Shown here in pieces: positions 12,917 to 29,424 of a stretch of 33,361 nucleotides of DNA. The notes beneath the pieces are model-generated. The model was not told where the DNA came from and did not search any database. It was given only the letters and a program-made list of their open reading frames with translations. The position numbers and the translations under genes are program-made. Positions within the stretch are counted from its first letter, which is position 1. Every line of letters starts with the position of its first letter. The stretch is from Trichoplax adhaerens (Eukaryota > Placozoa > Uniplacotomia > Trichoplacea > Trichoplacidae), in assembly GCF_000150275.1 (NCBI RefSeq), contig NW_002060948.1, forward strand, positions 5,889,820 through 5,923,180. The letters run 5' to 3'.

Positions 12917-13205
12917 CATTTTTAAGACTGTCATGGCGGGAAAAAAATGATGGCCAAAGACATCCTATTGCAACATCGCTGAATTGCAAGAATTGGATAT
13001 GGATTCGTTATTTCTGTGCTTGCTTGACTCTTAAACGAATAAATTTTCAATCTTGAACGGCTAGCGACATAGTTATCGATTTTTAAGACTATACTGCAAT
13101 GGCGGGAAAGAAAACCTTGTCTAAATTATCATTTTTGGGGCATAGACGGTGAAGAATTGGATATCCATTTGTCATTACTGTCTTTGCCTGACTCTAAAAG
13201 TAACA
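12917..13205. repeat. Imperfect tandem duplication of ~160 bp
   Basis: A block near 12917-13047 (TTTTTAAGACTG..ATGGCGGGAAA..GAATTGGATATGGATT..TTGACTCTTAAA) recurs near 13079-13205 with the same order of words (TTTTTAAGACTATACTGCAATGGCGGGAAAG..GAATTGGATATCCATT..CTGACTCTAAAA). The copies are clearly related but diverged. I see no terminal inverted repeats or coding potential. Confidence 0.65.
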
Positions 13206-13212
13206 ATATTGA

Positions 13213-13482
13213 ATGATTGACGGTGTTTATGGACGTACAAATGTCCCTGAAAGGATCAATTTTAATGTGCCCAGATCAAGGGATCATTGCAGAAAAATTG
13301 ATCGACCAAAATATGCCATCATCAACGAGTTGAATAGTACTGCACTGTACTCCTATTTTGGAAGGGCACTGCTACAGTACCATAGCATCGGAATGAAGGA
13401 CGTAGTTTCCAAAATTAATGGACTGTATGATGAGATTTGTAGCAGTAGAATCGAATTGAAATTACAAAGTGCTTATGATTGA
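13213..13482 (+). CDS. Unrecognised 89-codon open frame, doubtful
   Basis: A plus-strand ATG-to-TGA frame of 89 codons directly follows the duplicated block. The product is charged, starts MIDGVYGRTNVPERIN and has no signal peptide or membrane segment. Part of it overlaps a GTACTGCACTGTAC palindrome of the dispersed type, which argues against coding. No intron signals link it to other exons. It could be a lineage-specific gene, a decayed element or chance. Confidence 0.2.
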   Translation: MIDGVYGRTNVPERINFNVPRSRDHCRKIDRPKYAIINELNSTALYSYFGRALLQYHSIGMKDVVSKINGLYDEICSSRIELKLQSAYD

Positions 13483-13603
13483 TTCATTTATAATGGAAAG
13501 AATCGCGAGATGACTGGAAACTGGGTAGAGTAGACAAACGCTACTTTTACGGTACAATGATCATTGCTGTGTGTTTACTGCAGGCTTGAAGGCGTTGTGG
13601 GCA

Positions 13604-13666
13604 CGCGGCTCCGCGCTGAGAAAGAGCACAGAGGCGGAGGCATGCCCCTGAACATGGGGGCATGCC
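13604..13666. other. GC-rich paired hairpins
   Basis: Two strong inverted repeats lie in a short GC-rich patch within AT-rich DNA. CGCGG-CT-CCGCG spans 13604-13615. GGCATGCCCC (13639-13648) pairs perfectly with GGGGCATGCC (13657-13666) across an 8-base loop. It does not match the histone 3' stem-loop consensus. It might be a structured RNA, a protein-binding site or a remnant of an inserted element. Nothing beyond the structure can be claimed. Confidence 0.5.
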
Positions 13667-14300
13667 ATGTTGAGATTGTGCAATATTGTTATAAGCTTAT
13701 ATCAACTATAAATAAGTTGGCAGCAGTCGAGCAAAATAACAAAATCTCAGCTCGAACGTGCGGGTTCGGCTACTTGAGTAAATAAATAAATTCAATAGTC
13801 GAATAAGCGTGTCTTGAAGACTTCTTATTGTCATAGTTTATTATGATGATTCCCTATACTGTACAGCGACAAAAGTAACGACTATCGATAGCCCATTAAA
13901 AAATGACATATTTATAACCCTCTTTGAAACTGGCTGAAACATTGCAGAAGTGTAAGATGATGTACTCGTGCTCTCAATGTAATGCTCTCAGAACCGTACC
14001 TCAAGAAATATACGCATATGGGCGTACATGTTTGTTTCTTGTTTTAGAATAAACAATTTTAATTATATATAATTTATACTATTGACATTGACCGTATGAC
14101 GACGAGTCGTAACTACCTCTTCTTAAATATATATACTGTACTGTGTAGTATAGTCGATGATAGCTACTTTTCTACTGCGTTAAATACTGTAAGAAGTGCA
14201 GGATTATAATTACAATTATGGGTTAGTTGAATACTGCAGGAGTGCAGGTAGGATACTGTTTTATAATGAGAAAGTAAGATCAGTGAGACTGCAGCACAGC

Positions 14301-15180
14301 TGCAAATTCGCAGCGATATCCAATTGAACATAGCAATTTTTATTTATTGCACAAAATACGTACTCTGTCCAAGTGTCGATGGCATGACTCTGTCCATCGA
14401 CTGAGCTTGATTTTAATTCAAGGTAAATCAAAAATATCGCAAAGTCCCTGGCTCTACTATTTGTGATGTAATCTACGCGTCCATATACCACAGCTTATGC
14501 ACTACTAATACGATATTCTAGGTATGCAGTAAATACTACAGTACTGTATACGCCTGGAAAAGTTAAAGTTAGTTCTCTGTATCCTAAAGTAAAATATCTC
14601 AAGTCTTCATCTGGAAACTGCCATCTCGCAGCGATATTACATTGAACATAGCGATTTTTTGCACAAAATACCAACTCTGTCCAAGTGTCGATGGCATGAC
14701 TCTGTGTCCATCGACTGAGCTTGATTTTTAATTCAAGGTAAATCAAAAATATCGCAAAGTCCCCGGCTCTACTATTTGTGATGTACAGTAATCTACGCGT
14801 CCATATACCACAGCTTATGTATTACTAATACGATATTCTAGGTATACAGTAAATACTACAGTACTATTCTGTACTGTATACCCCTGGACAAGTTATAGTT
14901 AGTTCTCTGTATCCTAAAGTAAAATATCTCAAGTCTTCATCTGGAAACTGCAAACTCGCAGCGATATTACATTGAACATAGCGATTTTTTGCACAAAATA
15001 CCAACTCTGTCCAAGTGTCGATGGCATGACTCTGTGTCTATCGACTGAGCTCGATAATTTTAATTTCAAGGTAAATCAAAAAAATATCGCAAAGTCCTTG
15101 CCTACTATTGGTGATGTAATGTACCCAGAGTCTACAGCATGTCTATAGGATAAGTAAAATATCTCAAGTCTTCATCTGCA
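14301..15180. repeat. Three tandem ~320-330-bp units
   Basis: Copies start at about 14301, 14620 and 14950 with TGCAAATTCGCAGCGATAT or close variants. They continue through ACTCTGTCCAAGTGTCGATG, AAATCAAAAATATCGCAAAG and ATACGATATTCTAGGTAT, and end with AAATATCTCAAGTCTTCATC. The third is cut short near 15113; a last fragment of the unit end lies at 15150-15180. Each copy carries a GTACTGTATAC-type palindrome before its end. The minus strand of each copy can be read as SHAIDTWTE..FCA..., but frames shift between copies and stops occur. Confidence 0.85.
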
Positions 15181-15833
15181 AGCAATTCTATAAGTCAATA
15201 TTGATTAAATCTATTAATCAACGAGTCCAATATTATAAGCTACACTCGTGTGTCCTAGAGACCCTTCTCTAATCAGGGTTTCAAGGGTGTCCTATCATTA
15301 ATTTCTATTAATTATTAATGAAGTAAACGATGGGAACGGATACGACGTAGATTGGAGAGTGCCAGTATTGTACCCTATTACACTACATCATATTATACTG
15401 TACTGTATGCATTACTGAATTGTAAGGTGGACACTGTACCGGATGGGAGCTCTTGAAAGCAGCTAGTTGTACTCTGCAGATTAAGCTTGCAGCAACGTAA
15501 GAATCAGAGTAAGTAATTTATCGCGTAACTTTATAAGTACAGTGCTATAAGTAATGACTAAACTAAGGTAGAATAGCGGTGCACAATCGTCTCCATTTCA
15601 TAGTTTAATTTCCTCCAGAGTTGGAGTTTTTGCATTCATGTTGCTTTCGAAAGAAGTGACTGCATGCACAAACAACTAAATGAATCGCTGTAGCTAAGGT
15701 AACCAATCAGTCTAGAATAAAAAAGCATAAGACCGAAATGCATAGCTCATTATATTTTTAATTATTTCCATTTAGGCTTAGCTCTACGATATTGACGTAA
15801 TGCGCTAGCACAAAAATAATAACAACCAAAATC
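15181..15833. other. Intergenic, upstream of NAA40
   Basis: AT-rich and without an open frame of note. It must contain the NAA40 promoter unless that gene has a further 5' exon upstream. No motif stands out. Confidence 0.5.
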
Positions 15834-17874
15834 ATGATTCGAAAGATAAAATTGCGAGCAAAGCAGAAACTGGTCGACAAAGCCAATTCGGTATGGGATA
15901 GAAATGCAAATATCAATGACTGCTTGCATTAGTTATCATTTGATGCGATGATAGGCGGAAGTACAAACTAGATTAAGTGCCTAGGCGACGGAATCGAAAC
16001 TGTTGATCTTTGTAATCTGTCTCTGCTTTCGGTAGTTAATTGATAAAAGACACTCAAGTTGCCAGCTTTTCACAAAATATTTTTGTGGTGTCAGTCATCT
16101 TTTCAAAATTATAACTTGAATCAAGGGTGAAAAGATAACAATTTTGTTCTTATCCATATTGAAATGGAGATTGTAGATCAGTTGAATGCATTCCCCGAAG
16201 TAAAGTCTTTCTTGAATAATGGGTAATAAGATATTAATATTACAGTTATTATACATACTACTACAAGTTTAGGAAATAAATGCTCAATCCAAAAATAATC
16301 CGCCTAAATTAGAGATCGATAAGCGTATACATCCTGCTAACTTATACGTAATTGTGAGAATGGTTGGACTCATGGTATATCTGAATAAATTGCATCTTTC
16401 AAACTTTAGATTTCAAGCGTCTATTGAATGCAAGAAAGTACCTGTTATAGACAGTCATGATCTTGAATGGGCCTTTAACTTAACAAAGCAAAATATGCAA
16501 TCCATGTAGGTATACAAATTTGTAGTTTTCACTCTCAAAGAGTGACATAAATTTGTGATATAATTTGATTATCATGAATTGTTTATGCATACACTTATAT
16601 TTATACTTAATTGTTAAAATATTGTAAAGGATACTGTTAACTGCAATGATAAAAGGAGTCGTAGATAGCTTAATTCTTCTATGGTATAATTCTCGCAATC
16701 ATGCAGACTTTTATTCATCTTTCGTCTATTTATTGCGGATATATGATATGTTTAACATCAAAAATTAGGTATATTACCAGTGAATGGGGCTGGGATGATA
16801 AAGAAAAAAAGGAAGAAATGTTTGACAAGAAAGGATGGTGGGTAATAAACAATAATAAATATGTACTCGTTTAGTAATGGTCTCATTGTAGCGATTAGTA
16901 CGTTTTATGCTTGTAAAAGTAGCCATCCATATAAGATACCTTGCAAGAGAAATATTGTAGACAGTCGCTACTTTCACCTTGCAGGTATCTCATCGCCCGT
17001 AATGATCAAAATATTCCAATAGGAATGGTTAGCTTTAGATTTGATATAGAAGAAGGAGATGCTGTCGTTTATTGGTATGTAGTAGTCAATATTTTGAAAA
17101 CTATAATGTATATATATATGTAGATTGCTGTTGGGCACTACTTACTTGTACCTGTATTAAGACTACATTTTTAAAAATTTGCATTGTCAATTAGCTATGA
17201 AATTCAGCTTTCGCAAAGTATTAGAGGCAAAGGGTTAGGAAAATATTTAATGAATATTCTGAAATTATTGGGAACTAGGTATGAGGAACGCTATAATTGC
17301 AATGTGAATTCATTTAAAAGTAATTACCAGGGACGTTAGTAATAACATAGTTGCTTTTACAAGAATGCTTGAATAGCTAAAACATTTATTATTAATGTAA
17401 ATTTTTCTATTTCTACAATGTATAGATCAAAAATGGATAAAGTAATGCTAACCGTATTCAAACGTAAGTACAGTATAATGCTGAACTTAGCGTTATAAGT
17501 TTGAAGATGTCCATCATGAAGTTACTGCAAAACGGTATTATTAATTTAGTACAACATCAATTCTACTGTTGAAATATAGATAATGAGAGAGCATATCATT
17601 TTTTTACCAACGTTGTGGGGTAAGATATGATATTACGTTTAGCAGCTTGAAATTGAGTAAATGCTTTATTCGGAATCATCATGAAAGGCTACATTTTGCT
17701 TAATGTTTCTATACTCATTGCTGAGAGTAGGATGATCAAAGCGTAATACTAGTGCTAATTTTACATTTCCACAGTTTTCAGATTGATGAAATATCTCCAA
17801 GTAGATGCGATCCAGATAACGACGATAACTACTGCTATGAGATATTAAGCATTAACCTTACGGACGCAAAGTGA
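15834..17874 (+). CDS. NAA40: N-alpha-acetyltransferase 40 (NatD), 9 exons
   Basis: GNAT-fold enzyme that in animals transfers acetyl from acetyl-CoA to the N-terminal serine of histones H4 and H2A. Exons 15834-15890, 16170-16222, 16410-16505, 16769-16837, 16985-17074, 17195-17278, 17426-17463, 17580-17619, 17775-17874 give 208 residues; human is about 237. Family signatures: SIECKKV (41-47), LEWAFNLTKQNMQSMY (55-70), SEWGWDDKEKKEEM (73-86), YLIARND, RFDIEEGD, CYEIQ with the conserved Tyr-Glu pair (123-124), the acetyl-CoA loop RGKGLGK (132-138), KVMLTVFKHN, and SYEIL-like CYEILS near the end. The lysine-rich N-terminal lead is shorter than in vertebrates, so an extra 5' exon or another start is possible. 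Exon 2 uses an unusual AATGGAG acceptor, chosen because it aligns without a gap. The His/Gly-rich C-tail of vertebrates is absent. Confidence 0.95.
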
Positions 17875-18550
17875 CTAAAAGTAAAGTTATGAAGAATTTT
17901 AACATTTTTAAAATTATCCTACAGTATTTGAATGTATGTATTCATTTTTTAAAGTTGATTGCGTGTAATTAATGCTGTTAAGGAAATTAAAATTTCGGCA
18001 TCAGGCGAACACCACGTCGAGGTCTAGTAATTCTTAAGCATGTGTGTTTTGTGTAATTTGTTCAACAGCCGATTAACTCGCCAAAGTATTTAGCCACGTG
18101 AGTATTATGCAACAGTTAGGGAAAGCTAGCAATTTAGTAAGGTGATCAATCACTGGGATTAAGTATCTTGGTAATTTCCGTTTATTAAAATTAGCATGAC
18201 ATGGAGTAGCTGGTGATCAACCTTTACCAGCAAATCTATTCAGGAAAGAACCGCTAAATTCTTGAATATACAACATTTTATTCATCTAGTAATACAGTAG
18301 AGATATCAAATGGCTTGGGTATAGGTAACATTCACATGAGCAAACATGCATCAATTTTGCCATTAATTCGTAATAATTTAATAAGAAAGGAGAACTATAA
18401 AAGCATTTTTCTACAGCTTTTTAAATCGGTGTATAAAGATTGTACAGGTAATTCCATATTTATAACTTAGGCGTGATACAGAATGATTTCCAATGACTAA
18501 AATTGAACTTTACTAAACTTAGCCTTAATATAAAAGGATGTCTGGGTTAT
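17875..18550. other. Convergent 3' intergenic of NAA40 and SNRPF
   Basis: 676 bp between the two stop codons of tail-to-tail genes, AT-rich with no open frame. For SNRPF, minus-strand AATAAA words occur at 18277-18282 and 18181-18186, about 270 and 365 bases past its stop; either could be its poly(A) signal. Confidence 0.5.
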
Positions 18551-19734
18551 TTAAGCTTCTCCATCTTCTTCGTCGATTTCACGCACATATAAAACATTAT
18601 TACATCTAGAAAATAGATGCAAATACAATATTAAGACAAAAAATCCAAGGTTATCCAGTTGAACCGTATGATAACTCTATATATCGGCGTAATAACACAA
18701 ACCTGATCAAAACCTCGCCCAAGTTGCCTGTAAGTGCTCCTTCCACATACTCTTCTGTATTTGCCAACTAAGCATATCGCGTAAATATAGATTAATTTAC
18801 TAATCATCCAATTCAATTTACATTTCTACGTATAACCTTAACTTATGTTCTAAGAAAATTTAAGTTCACCAAATACCTGTAAATTCATGTAATTATCTAC
18901 AGAAACCAGGAAGCCTTTATAATCCATACCCCATTTCAATTTGACTAGTACTGGCTTGCCAGTAAGACCATTTAAGAAGGGTTTAGGATTAATAGGAACG
19001 GTCTACAATCATTCAGAAAATAACCTTGCATCAAGTTCGTCAATCAATACTTTTCTTACTCTTTATCAAAGCATAACCTGTCATCTAGCAAGCTGACTGA
19101 TGACTCAAATTCTAAGCATCCAATGATGACACTAATAAAATGTATGACCGCTTTTAGTGTACTGCATGTTATTAGATTCGAAAGCCTCTTCACTACAAGA
19201 GTATAATATTGTAGAGATTGAATTAACTGACATTGCAAATTATGGCCATTGCATAGCAGAACTATACCTTCAACACTGATCTACAGTTTATACAGCAACA
19301 ATAAAATAATCTATTTAAATCATAGTGCAGCATCTATCAAGACTCTAGAATCATTTTAGGTAAATTTAAAGAGGTTTTTATCTCCGTTGCAATGTCATAG
19401 AGCCTCATTATTGGAGAAAGCCGACGAAATGTTCTCAATTCAAAGCATCGAAATCATGCTTACTGTGTACGATCGGTGTAGTGCTTATACACTACTTAGG
19501 CTATGGTACAAAATAGCATAACAAATTGCACAAGAAACGCTGGACAAGGACGCGCGTGCTGAATCGAAATTTGCAAACCTTGAACGCGTATGAGCATTCC
19601 ATTTTTGAACTATTTTACCATTTCGATTACAATTATTTTACATTTAGACAATTTAAGAACGATTTATATATATCATACGGTAAATACATCAATTAAAAGC
19701 AAAAGGAAACGGCTTGCAAATGACTTACCGCCAT
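18551..19734 (-). CDS. SNRPF: Small nuclear ribonucleoprotein F (SmF), 4 exons
   Basis: Core Sm protein of the heptameric ring that assembles on the U-rich Sm site of U1, U2, U4, U5 and minor snRNAs. Minus-strand exons 19729-19734, 18877-19002, 18703-18767 and 18551-18605 give 83 residues; human is 86. The first coding exon is only two codons, ATG GCG, before a GTAAGT donor; intron 1 is 726 bp. The Sm1 motif covers residues 14-45 ([18 protein letters not shown], then the RNA-contact stretch [10 protein letters not shown]). Sm2 is [12 protein letters not shown] (62-73), with Arg-Cys-Asn in the base-binding loop. The acidic tail EIDEEDGEA resembles other SmF proteins. All boundaries are in phase. 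Identification is firm; LSM6 is the nearest relative, but the [14 protein letters not shown] start and RCNN favour SmF. Confidence 0.97.
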
Positions 19735-19799
19735 GAGGAATCTCCAGACTGTATAGTAGTAGAGTGCTTAAAAAAAAACGCTGCTTTACCACAGTACAA

Positions 19800-20480
19800 T
19801 CTAGGGACTAACCGTACAGTACAGTACTGTACACTGTACGGTATCCTACTGTACAGTACAGCATACTGTACTGTACTGTACGGTATCCTACTGTACAGTA
19901 CAGTACAGTACTGTACACGGAAGTGTACAATATACTGTAGTACTGTACACTAAGTACTGTATGCACAGAACTAGAAGGAGACCCGGACTGGATTGATCAC
20001 CCCCTCAGACAGACGGACTTTCTGACCAAATGATGCTGTCAATATCGAAAAGTGGTTGCTTAGTATGGAGCTTTCGTGTCTATTTTCGAAATCACTGGTA
20101 CTAATTTAAATAACATCTGCGATCTTATATAACTGTTTCCAAGCTGAGATTAGTAATAGATAATAAAATTCAATGCAATATTACTTCATTTAGAAAAAAA
20201 TCAGTCAATTGAAAATCGATTGTCCTCATACTAAAGTAATGTCATGATGAGGTGTTTGGCACAATATTTTAACGAGATGCAAACGTGTCTGTCCGTCCAA
20301 GAGTGATTCGAGTAGTACAGTATTATGTACACTGTACACTGTACAGTACTGTAACTGTAACGTTCAACACGCGTCAGTCTGGTACAAACGTACGCCACAG
20401 TATAGTACAATGGTTTAGTAGTACAGTATACTGTATTACAAAAGCATTTACTGTTCCATACTGTACTGTAGTGTAGTGGG
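19800..20480. repeat. GTAC-palindromic microsatellites, two blocks
   Basis: Dense runs of TACAGTAC, GTACTGTAC and ACTGTACAGT occur at about 19815-19965 and 20315-20475, with units such as ACTGTACGGTATCC repeated. Almost every stretch can base-pair with its neighbours, so the region could form hairpins. The blocks lie just upstream of the SNRPF start on its strand. Confidence 0.8.
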
Positions 20481-21420
20481 CTGTATTCCGAGACGGTAGT
20501 GACTCATACACTGCATCTGAGAAGAGCTCTTCTTCAGACTGGATGCTTCTGTGCAAAAATAATGTCCCCTCTGTTTGTCCTAGCATGAGGAAATTTTATC
20601 CTGTACTGAGTCAATCTGCTTTCTTGACTTTATCGACATCACTTGAATGCAGTGGGTATAGTAACAATTCAATTGCTACAGGTGACATCAGTTTCTATCA
20701 CAGTCGATGCCAACAGATAGAATGAATCAAGAAAGCAATGGGTTAACCATTTTCCTCCTGCAGGCCAGTAGACACGGCCATCTTCACTGAATACAGTAAT
20801 ATGCATTTTAGATGCCTGCTATGCGTTGCACAGTGCGGATGTTGACTGAAGTCTAATCAGCGCATTCGTGCTTTGAAAGATTCGATAACGCTAGTACACC
20901 ATCATTGCTCACTGCACAGCTGAAGCGGATCAAAGCAGTATCTTTAGGTTTCTTAGGAAATGACTGCAGCTCACAATGCTTTTAGACTTCTATTACAGTA
21001 TGATAGACTAAGGTGTTGTTGTACTATTCTACCAAAGTGTTTACCAATATTGATTTGCCTTTGATGCTCCTGCAGTCGTCGTGCATCATTACGATTAATC
21101 GGTTTGCTAACCAACCGAGGTGTTGGGGATTTGCAATGATAGAATGACAAATTCTGCACGTACAATATAGTACTTATACAGTATATTGACATCCTGTCTT
21201 TCGTACTGTACTCTGCACCACAGTACACTACTCAATTCAATTTCAGGGTGTTATAAAGCGATCAAAAGCAAAAATAGCCTTGTTGAAAGTACAGAATATA
21301 TCAACACTTTCACCATAGTCTTGAGTAACAAGGTACAGTAGACTATCCCATGCCATACTTAAAGAGCCCATAGCGATCTATAGAGCTGCCGACGGATAAA
21401 TCGTTCAACGAGCAAAATAG
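20481..21420. other. Intergenic, no supported gene
   Basis: Frames of 60 codons (plus, 20543-20725) and 85 codons (minus, 20971-21228) are present but show no recognised domain or matching splice sites. The latter has a basic Arg/Gln-rich middle and overlaps GTAC repeats at its 5' end. I consider neither supported. Confidence 0.4.
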
Positions 21421-21576
21421 TCACATGTCCTCTTCGGAAGAAAACAATTGGTCGACTGGATCCTTTAAATAGGGTGACGACGACGACGACCAAGTTGGTC
21501 TTCCACTGCTGCCGGTGGAACTTGCAAACTTATCATCAGGATGCAGAGTTGCTCTGGCAGCTCCTAACCCTAACAT
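21421..21576 (-). CDS. Small 52-codon frame, doubtful
   Basis: A minus-strand ATG-to-TGA frame of 51 residues. It starts MLGLGAARATLHPDDKF, has a serine run (WSSSSSP) and an acidic end (FSSEEDM). The serine run comes from a TCG repeat whose opposite strand would read as an aspartate run in another frame, so low-complexity DNA may explain it. It lies 90 bp from the small plus-strand candidate at 21667 in a divergent arrangement. It could be an exon of a larger gene. Unrecognised. Confidence 0.15.
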   Translation of the reverse strand: MLGLGAARATLHPDDKFASSTGSSGRPTWSSSSSPYLKDPVDQLFSSEEDM

Positions 21577-21588
21577 TAGCAGGGTTAG
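21564..21588. repeat. Telomere-like inverted repeat
   Basis: CTAACCCT at 21564-21571 and its exact complement AGGGTTAG at 21581-21588 flank a 9-base loop, forming a perfect 8-bp hairpin from the animal telomere word TTAGGG. Two adjacent CCCTAA-type words make it look like a tiny interstitial telomere motif. It may be chance. Confidence 0.5.
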
Positions 21589-21666
21589 CCAATTCTGGTT
21601 TGTGTTTTTTTAAGCTAGTTTTTGTCACATTAAATACATAAAACTAGTGAGGAAAGACCGTCGTCG

Positions 21667-21915
21667 ATGTGCTGGCTTGAAGCGGTTTTGCAAGCGCTTG
21701 GTCGATCGATTTCAAGTTATACGAGGCTAATCAGCGTACAACAAGTTCCGTAAGCAATCTTCTGATCGACTTACACGTTCTTGTTAAGGAGTTCGCTCCG
21801 ACTATGATTGCTGATTAGCTGGAAGGTTGCGAGCCGTTCAGCACGTTGCGAGATAATAACTGGAGGCATTGCGTTTGGCTTAGCTTTTGGAGTCTACAAA
21901 GTTGAGCAGCAATGA
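21667..21915 (+). CDS. Candidate tiny single-pass membrane protein, 2 exons
   Basis: Exons 21667-21749 and 21819-21915 join in phase, with donor GTAAGC and acceptor GATTAG over a 69-bp intron, to give 59 residues. The N-terminal half is amphipathic and basic with no acid after residue 5 (LGRSISSYTRLIS..WKVASRSAR). A glycine-rich hydrophobic segment, IITGGIAFGLAFGVYKV (about residues 40-56), follows, and the end is short and polar. That layout is typical of small mitochondrial inner-membrane subunits, but I cannot match it to a named family. Such a short model can arise by chance. It is unusual in fitting both splice consensus and frame, and the local sequence is less AT-rich than its surroundings. 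Confidence 0.3.
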
Positions 21916-23045
21916 TGTCTTCCAACAAACCAAATTATTAGCTGTAACTTTGCTGAATTGTAGTTGCTACTCTTTCATGCAGTAGCAATGTCAATCCAGG
22001 GATTGACTACAAGGACGAATGGGCCAAGATCTTTTTCATTTAGTAAGTTTGTATGCTTCTGTGGTTGTGTTGTTAATTCTTTGCACCCAAGTATTTAGCA
22101 TGGATTAATGATTGACTATTAATCGTGAACTGTTTCTGTTCTAGAGGAGTGCCTAGTTTGCAATCAACATGCTGCATAATGGTTAATACTGGATAGAACA
22201 AGTCAAAAATTTCTTCCGGACAAGTAATGGAATAAAATTACTACTGCCATGTGTAAATTTAAAAAATATGCGTCTTTCGATAAACGCTCGATTTATGCCA
22301 CTGAGTTGAATTTGTTTGTATGTCTATAACGTTTTCTCTTTAGTAGTACCTGTCTATAATGTCAGGACTAAAGACTTTCCCATTGGAATAGATCGATACT
22401 CGGCGATCCCCTTCGATCCGATTGGAATAGTAACTGATGAGGTTTTATAATATTTTTGCAGTATCAGCTTTGTTTTACGTTTGAAAAATTGATAATGTGT
22501 AACGGTTGGAAGGTGATCAATTGACAGGGATTTTGCATGCATTCAGTGTAGCAATACTGAAATTTACAGTTCATTCACGGTGTAAAATTCCATAATGCGA
22601 TGTAGCAAAGTGCTAAATAGTGCTATGCAATGATTAAATTTGTAAAGTATCCTTAGTTTAACCTTTGCTAGGCGACAGACTACTGTACATTGTACAAGCG
22701 CAAAAACGATCGCCTTAGGTTTTATTATTTTGCCATCGAAACAAGGTGGTTTAGTATTTCTTATGTCGAAATTTATAACAAGCAGTATTTAGTGCATAAC
22801 CATCAAAGAGCTGGACATTATGGTTTCTGCGTGGTAATGAGCAGTCAGAGACTGCACGAAAAAAATGAGGTATGCAGCAGAGTATGACTGCCACGGGCTC
22901 CCATTTCATATTCTGGTATGCAGTGGCAGTAATGGAAAGAACTGCAACAGCTTTTATTATATTTCAAAAGTGCCTGTTTACGGTTCCGTTAACAAACGTA
23001 CACTATGTACAATAATGCACCATGGATGGACCTGTTAAAATCTTT
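21916..23045. other. Intergenic, no gene seen
   Basis: AT-rich DNA up to the 3' end of IARS2. Short open frames of 65 codons or fewer show no domain. An open stretch near 21981-22038 ending in WAKIFFI could be a chance exon, but it has no phase-compatible partner. Confidence 0.5.
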
Positions 23046-23051
23046 TTTATT
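23046..23051 (-). terminator. Poly(A) signal AATAAA of IARS2
   Basis: The minus-strand AATAAA lies 49 bases past the IARS2 stop codon, a fitting position for a canonical polyadenylation signal. Confidence 0.6.
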
Positions 23052-23099
23052 TGCAAATAAAAATTTAGCCTTCAGAAATAACTTAATTGAAAATATCTA

Positions 23100-29424
<6,325 letters not shown>

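Noticed and set aside
13639-13666. Histone mRNA 3' stem-loop
   Set aside because: The stem is 10 bp and the loop 8 bases, without the conserved histone loop sequence, and there is no histone gene nearby.
20971-21228. 85-codon minus-strand frame
   Set aside because: The 5' part is made of GTAC repeats, and there is no recognised domain or splice context. It could be an old fragment, but support is lacking.
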